In this document: positions 59,371 to 64,000 of the stretch, one piece after another
Layout: every line of letters starts with the position of its first letter
Position numbering within the stretch: position 1 is the stretch's first letter
Source: Rhyacophila brunnea
Lineage: Eukaryota > Arthropoda > Insecta > Trichoptera > Rhyacophilidae
NCBI GenBank assembly: GCA_022495005.1
Contig: JAGYXB010000463.1
Location: 1,240,001 to 1,304,000 of the forward strand
Reading direction: 5' to 3'
DNA: 64,000 nt
Notes under the pieces: model-generated
Database searches by the model: none
What the model was told of the DNA's origin: nothing
The model's input: the letters and a program-made list of their open reading frames with translations, nothing else
Made by a program: the position numbers and the translations under genes

Positions 59371-60347
59371 TTTTGTACAATTCCCGAGTGAATTATTACG
59401 TTTGAAATATTGTGATAGGGGATGCGATTTATTTCTATCTATTTAAGTAGGTACCTACCGAACTACCCCTGGAGCGAGTTAGGTATGTAGGTTGCATAGT
59501 TAGGTAAATAAATACTTATTAGATGCTTACAAAATGTCTAAAACCACGATAAGGGCCAAGAGACACGGAATTACAGGTCTTACCTAATTCATTCAAAATG
59601 TATCGAATTGAAATGGTCTTGCTTGATTCCAATAGCATATAGGTAGATATCTATCTAGGTATTTGGCATCTGGGAGCGCGATGCAGAACCGTTGACAAAA
59701 CAGCCGTTCTAACAAGAAAAACACGTCACATATTCTTTCTCTCTTCCACTTAGGTGTTCTAATAAGAATTAGGTAGATATACCTACCTACATTTATATGT
59801 TTTTATACCACGTTTTCATTAGCTCGTATTCTTGTTTCTCCGGTACAGATTTTTTCTTGTTTGTCCAAGATTTGTATTGGACGATTGAAGATTTTTAACT
59901 AACTTACCGACTAGCTAGACATTTGAAACTTTTAGAATATATCAGAACACGACGACAATGCATTCTTTTAATACTTTTGGCCATCTTTAAGCAGAATTGA
60001 ATTCATTTTCAGTTAATTCTGTTTTGTATGTTTGGGAAAAAATTCGTTAAAAGTAATATTTACTAGGTACTCACTATTAATTATTATTTGCTAAGTGGGT
60101 CCTAGCAACTAAATTATTAATATATACGTGCGTTACTATGGAAATCAATATGAAATGTTAAAATAACATTTCTGTATTATATAATATTTATTTATTCAGT
60201 ATTTTCTATCAAGCACAATAAAAGTTTTTATTAATACATATAATTGTCAAGTTTATATGATTCGATAGAAAATTTAAAAACGTGGTATATAAAAAGTTCT
60301 TTTTATCTTGTAATTATTGTCACTGAGGTCGTCGAAATCGGCATTAG
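59371..60347. other. Intergenic AT-rich DNA
   Basis: TAGGTACCTA runs and no recognisable gene or repeat pair. Confidence 0.3.
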
Positions 60348-60550
60348 CAGTGACGCCCCTAGACAAAATGCCGCCCCTGGGCAGCGCCATATGCCGTCGC
60401 ATTTTTTTATACAATATTTTTTATCATCAGTGCTCGTGTCGTTTCTAGTCACCAATGACGTCGAAGGGCAACCGAAGCAAACTAGACATCACGAACCCGA
60501 CAAAAAATTAAAGTCATGTTAAACCTTTTATGCCAATTACCTGATACATT

Positions 60551-60583
60551 TGAAGATCTTGGCATAAAAACAGCAAATGTCAC
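60551..60583 (+). repeat. Left TIR of the 3.0-kb transposon
   Basis: 33 bp, inverted with respect to 63519-63552. Bases 60565-60583 are repeated inverted and perfectly at 60752-60770. Confidence 0.85.
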
Positions 60584-61020
60584 AAAGGTCATTTTTTTCA
60601 GGAGAGGGTAAAAACATAATATCTTGGTTGTCAAACACATTTTTAATAATTTGACAATGAAGATTCATGGAGGAGCCTTATATGCACTGTATGTATGTAA
60701 ATAAAATATCAAATTGATGTTTGTTAAATAGATATTTAAAAAGAAATGAATGTGACATTTGCTGTTTTTACACAATTTTTGGACCTTTGTCGTTTTTATA
60801 ACAAAATTGAAAACATGGAAAAGCAAATAGTATGAATAAAATTATAATTTTATTAAATAAAACAAAAAATATATATTTCTGTTATTTTTTAATCATAATA
60901 CTACATTTAAGAAGGTTTTGACACATCATAACCAATTATTAAGCTACGTACTTACATGTTTTAAAAAAATCTTCAATTAAATATTTAAAATAAAATCAAT
61001 CATGTGCATATTACTACTGA

Positions 61021-63223
61021 TTAGTCTTGATCACTCACACCTTCACTGTCTTCTTCAACGTTATCATTTGTATCATTGTCACACGGCAAATTTTCATAAA
61101 ATGATGCATTTATTGGATTTTGTAAATACTTAGTTAATTTTAAAATATCTTTTTTCTTTGCGCCTTTCAATGGAATTAAGCCATCATATGCTGGCTTAAA
61201 TGCAATCGTGACTGGCATTTGATGTCTTTTCACTATATTGAATCTATCCCACAGTCTAGAGAAACTGAGATGTTTGCAAAGCACTTCTCCCTTACAATCC
61301 TTGTCTATTTTGTACATTCTAACTTGCCTAAGATGAAAATCTCTGCCGAAGGATGACTTAAAGTAAGGCTTTAACGTATCTTTAATATTTAAAAAATCTT
61401 TTTGCTCCGGTTTCTCCAGAATAAAGGGCCCAGGAGTTTTTCTGGCATCCAATACAACTTTATCCCAATCCTCTGGCACGTCTGCAAGGATTGTTTTCCT
61501 TGCACTGCTGAACAAATGAAAGTCAGCGTCATTTGGTAAAAATGTGTGCCCTCTGATAGGAAATATATGGATGACTCGTTCAATTTTTTTTAATACATGT
61601 ACCACCATATACCAAAACCAAATCATAACAAAATTTTTGTTTTGTCCAGCACATCCGTCACTCAAAATATACAATGTTTTCGTGCCTGCTGGCAGATGGT
61701 GGTTTATGTAATGTAGTAACAAAGATGTTACATCATTTTGACCTCGTTTGGCGAATCCTCCATGATACGTGTACATATATACATCATTTCTGGCTAGGTC
61801 ATGTATCCCAAAAATGTAATACCATAGCTGTCTGGAATAAAATACCGCATTTGTTACCATATTCGGTAAAGGCAAATTTTGCATAAAATCAAACGATATG
61901 ACTGTGGTATCACTTGAACCACTTGCGAGTTCTTTTAATCTTCGCTTCGTTGTAGTAAACTGTTGTGCTTTAGCCAGGTGAAGTTGATAATCTATCTCAA
62001 TCTTACGTTTTTCATCTTCAGAGAGATCGGGTAATTTCAGTTTGGTTGTAACTGAATCACAGTATGAACACGTATCGCTTCGAGGAGCTCCAAATGACAA
62101 ATTATATCTAGTTGTAAATACTCTGTAGTATGTGTCATAGTTTAGTTGAAGCCTGTATTTACTTAAAAACATCTCGTGCATTTTCATAATAGTCAAATTT
62201 TCCGGAAGATACCTAACATTCTTATTTTTCGCGAAAGAATAATGACTTTGACGTGCCTTAAATGATTGTATATGAATGTGAATCAACTGAATCACTGATT
62301 CAGGCACTGCTCTTAGGCGATTTGGATGCTTTCCTCGTTTGTCCATAGGAGCCGAACCCGAAAATGTGATGTTGTCTTGAATACGTCGCAGCCGGGAATG
62401 CGTAATACCATGTATTGCCACAAATGCCTTCATACAGACTTCTTCGTTAATACCATCAGATGTAGATCGTATCTAAAGTAAATAAAGAGAAAAAATAATT
62501 AGTTTTTCAAACACATTATCATTAGGTATAATAGGTGTAATGCCTAATTTAAATGTACATTTTTTATTAATTCAATGAATACTCACTTTATATTTATATG
62601 ATGCTGAATGCTTGAATATACCATGATCATTGACATCATTTATTATTATCGGAGTATTTTTTCTCGGACGTCTTCTCTTGATCGGTACTACTTCTATACA
62701 TCCAGATATATAGCCATCTTGTTGATTTTTAGAATCCATTTCATAAAAATTCTCAAATATTTCTTTCCGTAAATCTTCATTTATTTTTGTAAAACAATGA
62801 AACCTCTTGCACCTGGAAACATAATAATCAATTAAGTATAATCCTACATAATATACTTTATTACAATCATACATACATTTACATAAAACAACATAGTAAA
62901 TACAATGCTTTGCATTCGAAAGAAGTCATAACTTCAAAGTAATCACAGCCATTGTGAACTAAATTTAATCACACAAACTATTCAGCATGGTAAATATTTT
63001 AGTACGTATTAATAATGTATAAGTTTTTAATTGAATATATGTTATGAATACATAATTGTTTCTACCTGCAATCTTCACCGATAACTTTTTTTGAGAGTCG
63101 TTTCCCAACATGATTGACATGATCACTTCCCTTTATTTTGGCGGTTTTTATTAATGTTTGCTTGGTTTTATTAACTTTTCTCTTACGAGGCGTTTCGGAT
63201 GTCTGTATCCTATTACATTCCAT
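61021..63223 (-). CDS. DUF7869-like putative transposase, 3 exons, 611 aa
   Basis: Minus-strand exons 63223-63066, 62812-62587 and 62472-61021 join in phase with GT/AG borders, ATG to TGA, with no stop or frameshift. The N-terminus is Lys/Arg-rich, followed by a Cys/His cluster (CRCKRFHC) and a basic stretch (KRRRPRK). The central part has FGAPRSDTCSYCD, a C-x2-C-type motif. The C-terminal half has VISFDFMQNLP (Asp about 323), LYILSDGCAGQNKN (Asp about 400) and IRGHTFLPNDADFHLF (Asp about 443/445), a spacing that looks like an RNase-H-fold DDE/D nuclease. The SDGCAGQNKN and PRSDTC motifs are what I associate with the DUF7869 family in arthropods. Lying alone between TIRs, it is best read as the element's transposase; catalytic function is inferred. 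It ends in an acidic tail. Confidence 0.8.
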
Positions 63224-63518
63224 GATAAAATATACAAACAATCGTTAAGGAGCTTCATAAAATGGCAATGCCAATGACTGAACGAATGAAAGATAATTTT
63301 GACAGGTCAGGCACTAACAAGTAGGTATGGAATGTATACTAACGCCTAACGCCGCCTGGTGATAAAGTCCTTGGACTATTGCTGTTTTTAGAAAAGTGGC
63401 ATATTTTTGAGAGCGGATTTGAGGGACTTACGATTTTTTAAAAAAATATATCTTTGCACAGTTGTATGTAACCATACACAGGGAATATAGAAATGCAATA
63501 AAATGAAAATGGAAAAAA

Positions 63519-63552
63519 GTGGACATTTGATGTTTTTATGCCAAGATCTTCA
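63519..63552 (-). repeat. Right TIR of the 3.0-kb transposon
   Basis: 34 bp. Read on the minus strand it begins TGAAGATCTTGGCATAAAAA, identical to the left TIR over the first 22 bases. Confidence 0.85.
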
Positions 63553-63747
63553 TTTTGTTTCCAACCAGTGAGCTGAATTTTTGAAAGGATAGTTATTTTC
63601 GTTATTACCTAAGTAGGTACTCAGTTAGGTAGTTACTTCTATATATTACGTAGGTATACCAAATGATTCTACTCGATTTGCAGCCCTTCGAGTAACTGCC
63701 GCCCCCAAGCGACGCTCAACCTCCCTCCCCTCACGGGACGTCACTGT

Positions 63748-63822
63748 GTTCATGATAGTTTACCCATACATTTTCTTACTGTCAACAGTAAATCCATGCA
63801 TGTGTAAACGGGGTATTAATGT
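63748..63822 (+). mobile_element. Terminal fragment of the 'catgcatggatttactg' MITE family
   Basis: CATACATTTTCTTACTGTCA then CAGTAAATCCATGCATGTGT and AACGGGGTATTA match the right end of the element at 54537-54971. The remainder of the window (63823-64000) shows nothing recognisable. Confidence 0.55.
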
Positions 63823-64000
63823 CAATTGAAAGTAACGATACCAACACTGAAATCAGTCGCTTGTAGGTACCTACTTCCAGAAGAATTTGACACCATTATA
63901 CGATGTTTGTTGTCGGGTGCAACAGAAATCTACCAAATGAGTTCCAAATTCAAAAATAAAATATTTATCCGACGGAACTAAAAATCACAAAAGAAGCGAT

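Larger units (their letters stand above)
60551..63552 (-). mobile_element. Structurally complete 3.0-kb DNA transposon encoding a DUF7869-like protein
   Basis: The left TIR begins TGAAGATCTTGGCATAAAAA and continues CAGCAAATGTCAC. The right end is its reverse complement with one substitution and one indel (CATTTGATGTTTTTATGCCA then AGATCTTCA), giving about 33 bp. TT flanks both ends, too short to prove a target duplication. A perfect inverted subterminal copy of part of the TIR (TGACATTTGCTGTTTTTA) lies at 60753-60770, and ACAAAGGTC / GACCTTTGT are also paired. One uninterrupted gene lies between the TIRs. It is inserted in an older MITE. Confidence 0.85.
60348..63744. mobile_element. CAGTGACG-ended MITE interrupted by the 60551 transposon
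   Basis: The left end CAGTGACGCCCCTAGACAAA and right end CACGGGACGTCACTG match the ends of the uninterrupted element at 10942-11352. Further words such as AAAATGC.GCCC are shared near the left end. Removing 60551-63552 leaves 203 + 192 = 395 bp, close to the 411 bp of the other copy. The 4-bp flanks (TTAG/TGTT) do not match, so the target duplication is lost or the end is slightly off. Confidence 0.65.

Overview
This is an AT-rich animal nuclear window with short GT-AG-bounded exons, long introns and dense transposable-element debris. The pervasive TAGGTACCTA-type microsatellites, the abundance of MITEs and the insect-type gene families (a ZAD zinc-finger gene) point to an insect, most likely a lepidopteran. 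That placement is my inference.

Three host genes, all on the + strand, can be assembled exon by exon with consistent reading phase. (1) 650-5625 is the 3' end of a gene entering from the left. Five exons encode the last 222 residues of a protein with a VWA-like C-terminal region, tentatively of the large lipid-transfer/vitellogenin-like (apoLTP) type. (2) 11625-20653 is a complete eight-exon, 583-residue ZAD plus eight-finger C2H2 transcription factor. It carries a tandem duplication of a 120-bp phase-symmetric linker exon. (3) 26882-44427 is a complete twelve-exon, 537-residue cytosolic aspartyl-tRNA synthetase. One of its introns is about 8 kb because it contains a 7.2-kb fold-back element.

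The rest is a mosaic of mobile DNA. Retroelements include an RTE-like LINE, other LINE fragments, a Penelope-like element with a GIY-YIG remnant, and at least five copies of a tRNA-derived SINE. Many non-autonomous DNA transposons are identified by terminal inverted repeats (TIRs). Some have visible target-site duplications: 8-bp hAT-type at 48104, 50663 and 58076; TA at 6229, 30925 and others; a 4-bp GTCA pair at 10942. No host gene is seen from 44428 to 60347 or after 63744, apart from a few CpG-dense, YY1/CRE-motif-bearing islands at 56.5, 57.7 and 59.2 kb.

The most interesting object is at 60551-63552. It is a structurally complete 3.0-kb DNA transposon with about 33-bp TIRs and an intact three-exon, 611-residue minus-strand protein with a D...D...D RNase-H-like layout, which I associate with the DUF7869 family of unknown function. 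It sits inside a CAGTGACG-ended MITE (60348-63744), whose two halves add up to about the size of the uninterrupted relative at 10942-11352. This is a recent, possibly still active, poorly described transposon type.
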